A stretch of 64,000 nucleotides of DNA. Source: Winkia neuii subsp. neuii DSM 8576 (GTDB lineage: Bacteria > Actinomycetota > Actinomycetes > Actinomycetales > Actinomycetaceae). Below are positions 38,938 to 47,113 of this stretch, one piece after another. The translations under genes and the position numbers were made by a program. The DNA lies in NCBI RefSeq assembly GCF_000420405.1, contig NZ_ATUW01000008.1, forward strand, positions 1 to 64,000, read 5' to 3'. Each line of letters starts with the position of its first letter. Position 1 is the first letter of the stretch. Below the pieces are notes generated by a model. The model ran no database searches and was not told the DNA's origin. It worked only from the letters and a program-made list of their open reading frames with translations.

Positions 38938-40050
38938 CTACTTCACCCTCTTGTAGGCAGCACCAATTCTTGTGATGCGCCCTGCCATCTCGAGGATTCC
39001 CAGCGCAGCTTGAACCTGGTCGGGAGCGATTGCAGCGACAACTACTAGTTTTTCGGTAGTGGTTGTTCCCACCTTGGGAAAGGCATCTAGCACTCGTGAT
39101 TCACGTTCCTCCAGATCGTCGAGTAGCCCGGGTTGGCTGGCCCACTGCCTAGGCGAGACTAGCTGGCCTAATATTTGGAGAATATCTTCGGCCCCAGTGA
39201 TGCAACTTGCGCCCTCGGAAATTAACCTGTTAGCGCCTTTGGACATCTCGGATGTTATGGGCCCCGGTACGGCCCCGATTTCGCGGCCTAGCTCCAGGGC
39301 ATGCCTGGCTGTGTTCAATGCCCCTGAACGATGGGCCGCCTCGACAACTACAGTAAGCGGGCTAAGAGAAGCAATTAGCCGATTTCTATCCAAGAATCTC
39401 CACCTAGAAGGACGCCCCCCGGGGCCAATCTGGGAAAGGATTCCCCCCTCCTGCTGTATTTGGGAAAACATTTGTGCATTTAGTTGGGGATAAAGTCTGT
39501 CTAAACCGCCAGCCTGGACTGACAGGGTGCTTCCCCCTCCCGCGAGCGCCCCCCGGTGTGCGGCGGCATCAATGCCATAGGCTCCCCCGGATATAGTGAC
39601 CACATCCTTTTGGGAGAGTTCGTATGCCAATTGGGTTGCAACTTGTTCGCCGTAGCGGGTTGCTGCTCGAGCTCCGACAAGCGCTACAGACCCGGGTAGG
39701 GCTTCTAGCACCTTTTCGTTTCCTATAAACCACAGCCCAAACGGCACTGCCTCGAGAGAGTCCGTGTCGAGGGGCCAGTTCAGATCGGAGGGAATTAAGA
39801 AACGATGCCCGGCTCGTAGCCACTTCGGCAGAAGGGCGTCTACTTTGCAGCTGGCTAGCCGAGCCCGCCAAGCGGGAAGCCGACTCGCTATTTCTTTTCC
39901 TTCCCTACCGGTAACCGGCACGGCGCTCGATTCAGTTTTGAGCCAAGCCCATGCCTCAATCACTCCCAATTTTTCGGTCAGTAGATGAGCCATTGCGTCT
40001 GCTGGCTCAGCTACCATCGCCCACCCCATACGGGCTTCGCGCTCATCCAT
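38938..40050 (-). CDS. dprA: DNA processing protein DprA
   Basis: Loads RecA onto single-stranded DNA taken up during transformation. Rossmann-like DprA core: SVALVGARAATRYG, then TISGGAYGIDAAAHRGAL and GGLDRLYP, ending with SGALNTARHALELGREIGAVPGP. A C-terminal winged-helix (about 310-370) follows. 370 aa from the ATG at 40050, which has GGAGG six bases upstream and overlaps the comM end by 8 bases. Its presence with comM suggests some DNA uptake capacity, though no pilus genes are seen. Confidence 0.93.
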   Translation of the reverse strand: MDEREARMGWAMVAEPADAMAHLLTEKLGVIEAWAWLKTESSAVPVTGREGKEIASRLPAWRARLASCKVDALLPKWLRAGHRFLIPSDLNWPLDTDSLEAVPFGLWFIGNEKVLEALPGSVALVGARAATRYGEQVATQLAYELSQKDVVTISGGAYGIDAAAHRGALAGGGSTLSVQAGGLDRLYPQLNAQMFSQIQQEGGILSQIGPGGRPSRWRFLDRNRLIASLSPLTVVVEAAHRSGALNTARHALELGREIGAVPGPITSEMSKGANRLISEGASCITGAEDILQILGQLVSPRQWASQPGLLDDLEERESRVLDAFPKVGTTTTEKLVVVAAIAPDQVQAALGILEMAGRITRIGAAYKRVK

Positions 40051-41569
40051 TCTGACCTCCACTGTGAGTGCGCAAAGCGAATGCTTGGGCTATGTCGTCA
40101 CTACTTACGCTTTGCCGTTCCTCTAAGTCCGCAAGTGTGCGGGCCACGCGCATAATCCGATCTTTGCCCCGCATGGTAATTACGGCCTTTTCAACTAACC
40201 CGTCTAAACGCGCGAGGTCTTTCTTACCTATGAAAGAGCGCAACACCTTGCCAGATAGGGCGGCGTTCAGCTGGTGAGAACGTTCCATTTGGATCTGTTG
40301 GGCCCTTACTACCCGAGGGCGCACCTGGGCTGACGATTCGGGAACTGCCCCATTGAGCGTGCCCGGTTTCGGAGGGGCCATCTGCACGTGGATGTCGATT
40401 CGGTCGAGCAGAGGGCCAGATAGTCGAGTGAGATAGCGGCGTCGCTGATAGGGCGTGCACTTACAGGTACCAGAGGTGTGACCAGCGTATCCACACGGGC
40501 AAGGATTCGCCGCCAGAACCAATTGGAACCGTGCTGGCAAAGTTACGGCTCCCTGAGAGCGGTGAATTGTGAGAGCGCCAGATTCGATCGGCTGGCGCAG
40601 GGCATCTAGCACCTTGGGAGCGAATTCGGGGGCTTCATCGAGAAACAATATTCCGTTGTGGGCTAAAGAGATTGCCCCCGGACGGGCGAGGCCGGCGCCT
40701 CCGCCGATCATTGCTGCCATAGAGGCATTATGATGTGGCGCTATAAACGGCGGCGTATCGATAAGGCCCGACGTAGGATCCAAAGTCCCTGCTACCGAAT
40801 GTATCGCAGTGGTTTCAATTGCAGCCCGCTCGCTCAAGGGCCCCATGATAGTTGGGAGGCGACGCGCGAGCATTGTTTTCCCTGACCCAGGAGTGCCTAA
40901 CAGAAAGAGGTTGTGCCCTCCTGCAGCAGCTATTTCGAGGGCCTTTCTGCCTTGATATTGGCCGTAGACGTCTGCCAGGTCGGCCTCCGGACCAGCTTTA
41001 GTAGCGTCGGGGAAATACCTTTCGGGGTCTGGATATTCCACCTCGCGTTTTGGAGTTAGCCCCAAATGCTCTGCTAAGTCACCAAAATTACGCACACCTA
41101 CGGGAGCCGCTCCGGGCACAAGCTCGGCCTCTTCGAGATTTTGGATTGGGACAACCACCTTATTTCTGCCTTCTTCTACCGCTGCAATCACAGCAGGCAA
41201 AATCCCGCGCACCGGGTGAATCATCCCGTCTAGGCCGCATTCACCCAAATAAACGTATTCCTGAGCCACCTCACGACATTTCACTGAGGCAGTGGCAATG
41301 GCCGCCACAGCTATTGCCAAGTCGAAGGCTGTACCCGTTTTCTTTAGCGAGGCTGGGGCTAAGTTCACAGTCAAGTGGCCACCCGGAAACGGTAATGCCC
41401 CACTTGAAATAGCTGCCCCAACCCTATGGGAAGCCTCCCTTAAAGCCGAGTCGGGCAAACCGATAATTGTAAAGCCTGGAAGCGACTGCGAATTTTTCGC
41501 CTCGACCCGAACAAGGTGACCTTTTGCCCCCAAAACCACAACTGAAAACGTGTGCGCATAGTTAGTCAT
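40043..41569 (-). CDS. comM: ComM/YifB magnesium-chelatase-like ATPase
   Basis: AAA+ helicase that promotes branch migration during natural transformation. N-terminal Lon-like domain (about 1-170) with SFTIIGLPDSALREA-type GFTIIGLPDSALREASHRV; Walker A is LLGTPGSGKTMLA, Walker B is GILFLDEAPEF, and the family motif LVLAANPCPCGYAG with CKCTP following. Length 508 aa is normal. It overlaps both neighbours (yraN by ATGA, dprA by 8 bases). Confidence 0.94.
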   Translation of the reverse strand: MTNYAHTFSVVVLGAKGHLVRVEAKNSQSLPGFTIIGLPDSALREASHRVGAAISSGALPFPGGHLTVNLAPASLKKTGTAFDLAIAVAAIATASVKCREVAQEYVYLGECGLDGMIHPVRGILPAVIAAVEEGRNKVVVPIQNLEEAELVPGAAPVGVRNFGDLAEHLGLTPKREVEYPDPERYFPDATKAGPEADLADVYGQYQGRKALEIAAAGGHNLFLLGTPGSGKTMLARRLPTIMGPLSERAAIETTAIHSVAGTLDPTSGLIDTPPFIAPHHNASMAAMIGGGAGLARPGAISLAHNGILFLDEAPEFAPKVLDALRQPIESGALTIHRSQGAVTLPARFQLVLAANPCPCGYAGHTSGTCKCTPYQRRRYLTRLSGPLLDRIDIHVQMAPPKPGTLNGAVPESSAQVRPRVVRAQQIQMERSHQLNAALSGKVLRSFIGKKDLARLDGLVEKAVITMRGKDRIMRVARTLADLEERQSVSSDDIAQAFALRTHSGGQNG

Positions 41570-41910
41570 TTGACGTTCCTCAGGTAGGTGACCCTAGGTG
41601 GCCTACCCCCGTCGATACCGACCACATCGATACGCATCAAGGTGGGCCCGTGCAGTGCCACCCAATGGGCAGCTAGCGCGCGCAAGTTTGAAAGTTTCCG
41701 CCAGTTGACAGCTTCTACCGGAGCCCCACCGTAGCGGGAGGTGCGAGTTTTTACCTCGCAGATTACAGTAGCGCCGCAGGAGGGATCGAAGGCCACAATA
41801 TCGGCTTCCAGATGGCCGACCCGCCAATTTCGTTCGAGTATTTGCAGGCCCTTATCGCACAAAACCTTGCACGCTAGGGCTTCCCCTGCTGCTCCAAGTG
41901 CATCGCTCAT
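41566..41910 (-). CDS. YraN/UPF0102 nuclease-like protein
   Basis: A 114-aa restriction-endonuclease-fold protein. Motifs GEALACKVLCDKGLQILERNWR at the start, EADIVAFD and ICEVKTRTSRYG match the PD-(D/E)xK core: Glu, Asp and ExK. Function unknown, though the conserved coupling to comM and dprA suggests a role in DNA uptake or repair. The stop overlaps the comM ATG (ATGA). No clear SD before its ATG. Confidence 0.9.
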   Translation of the reverse strand: MSDALGAAGEALACKVLCDKGLQILERNWRVGHLEADIVAFDPSCGATVICEVKTRTSRYGGAPVEAVNWRKLSNLRALAAHWVALHGPTLMRIDVVGIDGGRPPRVTYLRNVK

Positions 41911-41997
41911 GAAGCTGAGTCTTGCTCATAAGAAAATCGAATGCACCCGGTAAGGCACACAGCTGTGGACAACGGCAAACCACCGTTTTGTGGATAA

Positions 41998-42297
41998 CTA
42001 CAGGTCGAGCTCGGGTTTGTTCAGCTCTTCAACATTGACGTCCCGGTAGGTGATAACTCGAACAGACTTTACGAATCTGGACGTGCGGTAGATATCCCAC
42101 ACCCACGCATCGGTTAGAGTCAGCTCAAAGAATACGTCCTCGCCAGCTGTGCGAGCCTGCACATCGACCCCGTTAGCTAGGTAGAAGCGCCGCTCGGTCT
42201 CGACTACGTACGAAAACAATCCAACTACGTCGCGGTATTCGCGCAATAAGTCCAGCTCTAAATTATTCTCGTAGCTTTCCAGATCTTCAGCACTCAC
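41998..42297 (-). CDS. DUF2469 family protein
   Basis: A 99-aa actinobacterial protein of unknown function, well conserved between rnhB and yraN. Family blocks MSAEDLESYENNLELDLLREYRD at the start, ETERRFYLAN, and FELTLTDAWVWDIYR are all present. The start GTG has no SD but an AATAAT hexamer six bases upstream, so it may be made from a leaderless transcript as well as from read-through of lepB-rnhB. Confidence 0.9.
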   Translation of the reverse strand: MSAEDLESYENNLELDLLREYRDVVGLFSYVVETERRFYLANGVDVQARTAGEDVFFELTLTDAWVWDIYRTSRFVKSVRVITYRDVNVEELNKPELDL

Positions 42298-42303
42298 GGC
42301 GCA

Positions 42304-42309
42304 ATTATT
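42304..42309 (-). promoter_or_regulatory. -10 element, possible leaderless start for DUF2469
   Basis: Minus strand AATAAT followed by six bases and the GTG at 42297. No SD precedes the start codon. Confidence 0.4.
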
Positions 42310-42322
42310 TCAGACCACCGAC

Positions 42323-42982
42323 TCAGATTCCCGGTAGGTGCCAGGAGCGTCGGTGAAATGGCGACACCCCGAGCGTTTGCAGCCCGAGCTTATGGGCCTT
42401 AGACGCATAGCCTTTGTTCGAAGCCCAATCGTAGCCAGGATCTACAAGCTGCTCCATAATACGGTCGCGAGCTACCTTTATTAGCACCGAGGCCGCAGCC
42501 ACCGCAGCACAGTTCGCATCGCCCTTAACCTGGGTCACCACCGGGGGCACCGAAGGCAGAGACGGATCTAAGTCTGGGTGATCGGCAGGAGTAAGCAAAT
42601 CCGGATCAGGCACCGAAAGCCAGTTATGGCTACCGTCTAGCAGAACCACTCCAGGTGCGGAAACCTGTGCCAGCGCCCTCCGCCCGGCTAAACGCAACGC
42701 CGCAACAATCCCCCACCGGTCTATTTCTTCATTGCTGGCATATCCCAACCCATACTCACACACCCAATCCTGGATCAGCTTTACTAGGGCACAACGTGCC
42801 TTGGGCCGCAAAAGTTTTGAATCCGCCAGCCCCTCGGGTACCGGCCCCATCTGCGCCCTCACTAAAACGCACCCGACCCCAACTGGCCCGGCAATAGCAC
42901 CCCTGCCGACTTCGTCCATGGCAGCCACCACGCCGTAGCGGGAAGCAAGTTCAAGCTCAATTTGCCGAGTTGGATGAATCAT
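42323..42982 (-). CDS. rnhB: Ribonuclease HII
   Basis: Cuts at single ribonucleotides in DNA. Active-site motif MDEVGRGAIAGPVGVG at residues 21-36 supplies Asp and Glu; the third acid is in VVLLDGSHNW and the fourth in VAAASVLIKVARDRIM region. 219 aa. Its ATG overlaps the lepB stop (ATGA). The operon order lepB-rnhB-DUF2469-yraN-comM-dprA-xerC is classic for actinobacteria; rplS and trmD, often upstream, are absent. Confidence 0.95.
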   Translation of the reverse strand: MIHPTRQIELELASRYGVVAAMDEVGRGAIAGPVGVGCVLVRAQMGPVPEGLADSKLLRPKARCALVKLIQDWVCEYGLGYASNEEIDRWGIVAALRLAGRRALAQVSAPGVVLLDGSHNWLSVPDPDLLTPADHPDLDPSLPSVPPVVTQVKGDANCAAVAAASVLIKVARDRIMEQLVDPGYDWASNKGYASKAHKLGLQTLGVSPFHRRSWHLPGI

Positions 42983-43671
42983 TTCACCGAATTAAAAACT
43001 TCCCGATGGCCTATTTTCCCCCACCGCTCCACCGGCCACATAATGCGACCGGCCGGCCCGACAATGTCCTTTTCGCTTATAGCTCCCGAAAGCGGCCCGG
43101 ACATGTGCAGTCGCGAATCGCCCGAATTATCCCTGTTGTCCCCCATCATCCAATACGAATTAGCCGGCACCTTGACATCAAAAGGAATCAGGGAGGGATG
43201 GGTGCCAGGTTTCAAATACGGTTCGTCGATGACCGTGCCATTGACCGAAATCTTTCCGTCGGCACTGCAGCAGTGCACCCTGTCTCCGCCAACCCCAATG
43301 ACGCGCTTAATTAAGTATTGCTTTGGTTCCTTACCTTTACCCACAAGCGAAAAAGCTAGCCGCCGAATTTTATCTGAAAAAGATTCAGGCACGTCCTGCC
43401 CCTTTAGCCACCCCTGGGAATCCTCAAAGACAGCCACATCCCCGCGTTTTACCTGCTTGTCAAATTTAGTGACCAGCACCTGGTCGCCAATCAGCAGGGT
43501 GTTTTCCATCGACGAAGACGGAATCCGAAACGGCTGCGCCACAAACGTATTCAAAAGCACAGAAAGCAAAACAGCAACAACGACTATCACCAGGATCTCT
43601 TTTATAGAAGAGAGAACCGGATGCTTCGCTTTTGCGTCAGCTTCGCCCTCACCCTGCATATGTTTGCCCAT
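42979..43671 (-). CDS. lepB: Signal peptidase I
   Basis: Membrane serine-lysine protease that cleaves signal peptides outside the cell membrane. One N-terminal helix (about residues 22-45), then the catalytic Ser54 in PSSSMENTL and Lys122 in YLIKRVIGVGGD; the later boxes YWMMGDNRDNSGDSR are intact. 230 aa. AAAGGA before the ATG. First gene of the lepB-rnhB run. Confidence 0.96.
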   Translation of the reverse strand: MGKHMQGEGEADAKAKHPVLSSIKEILVIVVVAVLLSVLLNTFVAQPFRIPSSSMENTLLIGDQVLVTKFDKQVKRGDVAVFEDSQGWLKGQDVPESFSDKIRRLAFSLVGKGKEPKQYLIKRVIGVGGDRVHCCSADGKISVNGTVIDEPYLKPGTHPSLIPFDVKVPANSYWMMGDNRDNSGDSRLHMSGPLSGAISEKDIVGPAGRIMWPVERWGKIGHREVFNSVK

Positions 43672-43735
43672 GGTGTCCTTTCAAAAGATATACGGGTTCA
43701 TCTTAGCCCGCCGCCCCGGATGCGGCATTTTGGCT

Positions 43736-45670
43736 CTACCCACGCAATGCCCGCTTCTGCTTCTCGATCTCCATGAGAGCTGAAAACACGCTGTTGTACT
43801 GACTATCTTGAGGTTTTAGACGCCCCAGCTGAGAGCGCAGCGCCGCCGCACTTCGAGTTAGCGACATCCCCACCAAAGCCTTCACTATAGCCTGCACGTA
43901 GTCGCGCATTCTAGCCGGGTCATCTTGATGAAGCGGCCTAACCGCCAACTGCCTAATATAAGGGGCAACAAAATCGCCGCCCTCGTCAAGAATCGACTCC
44001 AACCATTGCGTCTGGGCAGCTCGTTGCCCCGCCTCATCGGTGGGAGCACTTAATGCAGAAGCCTTCGCAAAGGCCGCCAGCCCCCCGGCTGCTCGAATGG
44101 CATCGTGAACTGCCTTATGGGTAGGAGCTAAAAACGCCTCCCCCGTAAGCTGGTCGAAACCAGCCCCAATCGCATCGCCCGGACGCTGCAAAACCACCTC
44201 TAAGCACTGCTGCTCCAAGCGTGTAATCGGATCCTGCGAAGCCTTGGGCGAGGGCGGAAGAGGAATTCCCGCACCAGCCATTGCCTCCGACGACGGAACC
44301 GGGTGAGAGGACGAAGAATGATTTACCGCCCTCATTACCTCTGTAGAATCCATACCCAACCAACCGGAAAGCTCACGCGCATATTCGCGCCGCAAAGCCC
44401 TATCCCTAATGCGGGCGACAACCGGGGCTGCCGCGCGCAAGCCCGCTACCCTGCCTTCAGCCGTATCCAAATCCAAAGACGAAAGAACCGAACGAATTAC
44501 AAAAGCAAACAGAGGCTCTCGCGAATCTACAAGAGCCCGCACTGCCTGATCGCCTTTCGCCATGCGCAAATCGCAGGGATCAAGACCGTTCGGCTCCACC
44601 GCCACAAAAGTCTGGGAGGCAAAGTTCTGGTCCTCGCGAAACGCCCGCAACGCCGCCTTCTGGCCAGCCTCATCACCGTCGAAGGTAAAAATTACCTCGC
44701 CCCCACGGGCTTTGCCAGACGAAAGAATTACCCCGGCCGCCGGATCAGCGGAATCGCCAATGAGCCTCCGCGCAATACGCACGTGCCCAGCCCCAAAAGC
44801 CGTCCCACAGGTTGCCACCGCCTGCGGCACACCCGCCAAATGGGCAGCCATTACGTCCGTATACCCCTCCACCACGACTAGTTTGCGCGAGCTGGCAATT
44901 TCTTTCTTAGCCAGATCAATCCCGTACAGCACCTGTGACTTCTTGTACACGACCGTTTCGGGGGTATTCAAATACTTAGGGCCCTTGTCGTCCTCGCCTA
45001 GTCTGCGAGCCCCAAACCCCACAGTAGTTCCAGTAAGATCCCGAATAGGCCAAATTAGGCGGCCCCTAAAACGATCGTAGATGCCACGCGCCCCCTGCGA
45101 GACCAACCCCGAAGCCTGAATCTGCGCCTCCGTAAACCCTTTTGACCGCAGCAGTCGCAGCAACTCATCCCAAGCATCTGGTGCATAACCAATTCCAAAA
45201 TGGGCAGCTACCTGCGGCCCGAACCCCCGCGAGGCTAAAAAATCCCTTCCGGGCCTTGCTTGCTTAGTTGCAAGTTGAGAAACAAAAAACTCCTCGGCCA
45301 GCCGGTTCGCATCAATAATCCGCGAGCGCATTGAAGCCTCTTCGGGCGAACGCGAAGAGACCCCATCTTCGTAGTGCAGCGTGACGTTTACCTTGGCAGC
45401 CAAAAATTCGACTGCCTCAGTAAACGAGATGTGATTTATTTTCTGGACAAACGAAAAGACGTCCCCGCCCTCACCACAACCGAAACAGTGCCAAAGCCCC
45501 ATCTGTGGGCGCACGTGGAAGGAGGGAGTGCGCTCGTCGTGAAAAGGGCATAGGCCCTTCATAGAGTCAATTCCTGCGGGCCGCAATGTCACGTGGTCTG
45601 AGACAACCTCGTCGATGCGGGTGGCCTCGCGAACCGCATCTATGTCTTCGCGCTTAATTAGTCCTGCCAC
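43736..45670 (-). CDS. dnaG: DNA primase
   Basis: Makes RNA primers for replication. N-terminal CHC2 zinc finger: C41, H44, C62, C65. The RNA polymerase domain follows, with TOPRIM motif KLVVVEGYTDVMA and the metal-binding GGEVIFTFDGDEAGQKAA. The C-terminal DnaB-interaction domain is about 180 residues. 644 aa is usual. Starts at GTG 45670 with TACACT six bases before it and no SD, suggesting a leaderless mRNA. Confidence 0.96.
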   Translation of the reverse strand: MAGLIKREDIDAVREATRIDEVVSDHVTLRPAGIDSMKGLCPFHDERTPSFHVRPQMGLWHCFGCGEGGDVFSFVQKINHISFTEAVEFLAAKVNVTLHYEDGVSSRSPEEASMRSRIIDANRLAEEFFVSQLATKQARPGRDFLASRGFGPQVAAHFGIGYAPDAWDELLRLLRSKGFTEAQIQASGLVSQGARGIYDRFRGRLIWPIRDLTGTTVGFGARRLGEDDKGPKYLNTPETVVYKKSQVLYGIDLAKKEIASSRKLVVVEGYTDVMAAHLAGVPQAVATCGTAFGAGHVRIARRLIGDSADPAAGVILSSGKARGGEVIFTFDGDEAGQKAALRAFREDQNFASQTFVAVEPNGLDPCDLRMAKGDQAVRALVDSREPLFAFVIRSVLSSLDLDTAEGRVAGLRAAAPVVARIRDRALRREYARELSGWLGMDSTEVMRAVNHSSSSHPVPSSEAMAGAGIPLPPSPKASQDPITRLEQQCLEVVLQRPGDAIGAGFDQLTGEAFLAPTHKAVHDAIRAAGGLAAFAKASALSAPTDEAGQRAAQTQWLESILDEGGDFVAPYIRQLAVRPLHQDDPARMRDYVQAIVKALVGMSLTRSAAALRSQLGRLKPQDSQYNSVFSALMEIEKQKRALRG

Positions 45671-45676
45671 ATGCCC

Positions 45677-45682
45677 AGTGTA
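45677..45682 (-). promoter_or_regulatory. -10 element, likely leaderless dnaG promoter
   Basis: Minus strand TACACT, six bases, GTG at 45670. The same hexamer with the same spacing occurs before dgt, the next gene upstream. Confidence 0.5.
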
Positions 45683-45712
45683 ATGGCTGGCTGGACGGTT
45701 ACGAAAAGATAG

Positions 45713-47005
45713 CTAGATGCCCGAGAGCATCCCACAGATGCGCCCGTGCCATTGGTTAGCGGAAATGTCGGTAAGAGAGGCCACCTGATCTATAACCACG
45801 CGAAGTCTTTCAGCATCGTTTCCACTTCTACGCCAAGCATCCGCAAAGGGACGTTCAAGAAGTGAGGGACCACCTTCCAAAAGGGCATCGACGAGGTCGA
45901 AAAGCGTGGTCCGCTGGTTCAGGTAGACCGGTTCCATCTCGCGAGGAGCCATGACGTAATAGACCGCTATCCCCTTCAGAACCAGAATTTCAGCGGTTGT
46001 CTCGGCAGGTACTACCAAATCTGTCGCGTAACGGGTTAGCGGCCCTTGCCCAGCCGCTTCGCGAGTGGCGTCGTGGGCCGCTCCGCAAAAACGTCCAATG
46101 AGCTCAGAGGTCAAATCTTTAAGCGCCGCCTCGTCGTGGTAGGTCCAGTTAAAATCTCGCAGCCAGAAATTAGCGCCCAGTAGGCGGTCGAGAGCACTGG
46201 AGAGGGAGTCCTCGCTAATTTTGTTGCCATACCAGGTGCGGGTACAGTCGAAAATTTTTTGTTGCACATCGTAGTTGTATAGCTCTGAGAGCTTCGCCTT
46301 ACCCATCGCAATTGCGTCTTCGACGTCGTGTACCGAATAGGCTATGTCGTCAGACAGATCCATTATTTGCGCTTCCAAACAACGCTTGCCAGCAGGGGCT
46401 CCCTGCCGCACCCAATCGAAGGCGGCAACGTCGTCGGAATAGACACAATATTTGCGCTCCGACTTCTGCCGATCTGGGCCCTGCCCCCTCTGCCATGGAT
46501 ATTTGAGAACAGCATCCAGCGATGCGCGAGTGAGGTTAACTCCTGCTGGTTGGCCAGCAGGGCCTATGACTTTTGGTTCGAGCCTGGTGAGAATCCGAAA
46601 AGTCTGCGCATTTCCTTCGAAACCCCCACATTCGCCCGCGACCTGGTTGAGAGCCCGTTCGCCATTGTGCCCAAACGGCGGATGCCCTATGTCGTGACTG
46701 AGACAGGCAGCATCCACCACGTCTGGATCGCAGCCCAGCTCGCGTCCTAGAGTGCGCCCCACCTGGGCTACTTCGAGCGAATGGGTCAGGCGGTTGCGCG
46801 CAAAGTCTGAATTGACGGGCCCCATCACCTGAGTTTTCGCAGAAAGACGACGCAGTGCCGAAGAGTGCAATATACGCGCCCTGTCGCGTTCAAATTCGGT
46901 CCTAAGTTGAGATTTAGGAGGTTCTTCGACATGCCTTTGGCGATCTTTACTTGAGTAGGCCGATATGGCCAGAGCAGGTTCTTTTCCAGCGCGTGCGTCA
47001 CTCAC
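45713..47005 (-). CDS. dgt: Deoxyguanosinetriphosphate triphosphohydrolase-like protein
   Basis: HD-domain dNTPase; splits dNTP to nucleoside and tripolyphosphate. Metal ligands: His in RNRLTHSLEVAQVGR, and HD in ACLSHDIGHPPFGHNGE. The Asp of the HD set is in QIMDLSDDIAYSVHDVEDA. 430 aa from GTG 47005, which restores the family start near SAYSSKDRQRHVEE; the longer frame to 47104 carries a non-conserved tail. dnaG-dgt neighbours are common in actinobacteria. Confidence 0.93.
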   Translation of the reverse strand: MSDARAGKEPALAISAYSSKDRQRHVEEPPKSQLRTEFERDRARILHSSALRRLSAKTQVMGPVNSDFARNRLTHSLEVAQVGRTLGRELGCDPDVVDAACLSHDIGHPPFGHNGERALNQVAGECGGFEGNAQTFRILTRLEPKVIGPAGQPAGVNLTRASLDAVLKYPWQRGQGPDRQKSERKYCVYSDDVAAFDWVRQGAPAGKRCLEAQIMDLSDDIAYSVHDVEDAIAMGKAKLSELYNYDVQQKIFDCTRTWYGNKISEDSLSSALDRLLGANFWLRDFNWTYHDEAALKDLTSELIGRFCGAAHDATREAAGQGPLTRYATDLVVPAETTAEILVLKGIAVYYVMAPREMEPVYLNQRTTLFDLVDALLEGGPSLLERPFADAWRRSGNDAERLRVVIDQVASLTDISANQWHGRICGMLSGI

Positions 47006-47011
47006 CTTGCC

Positions 47012-47017
47012 AGTGTA
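47012..47017 (-). promoter_or_regulatory. -10 element, likely leaderless dgt promoter
   Basis: Minus strand TACACT followed by six bases and the GTG at 47005. This placement also supports 47005 as the true start. Confidence 0.5.
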
Positions 47018-47101
47018 TCTATTCCGGACGTGTTCGCCCTCGTTAGAAACAAAAATTAGGCTATGTGGGAGCGTCCATTTTCTTTTTCGGGTGCATCGGG
47101 T

Positions 47102-47107
47102 CACAAT
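47102..47107 (+). promoter_or_regulatory. -10 element, possible leaderless start for GH13-like gene
   Basis: CACAAT followed by six bases and the GTG at 47114. Divergent from the dgt promoter in a 108-base gap; no SD for the GTG. Confidence 0.4.
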
Positions 47108-47113
47108 GGATAG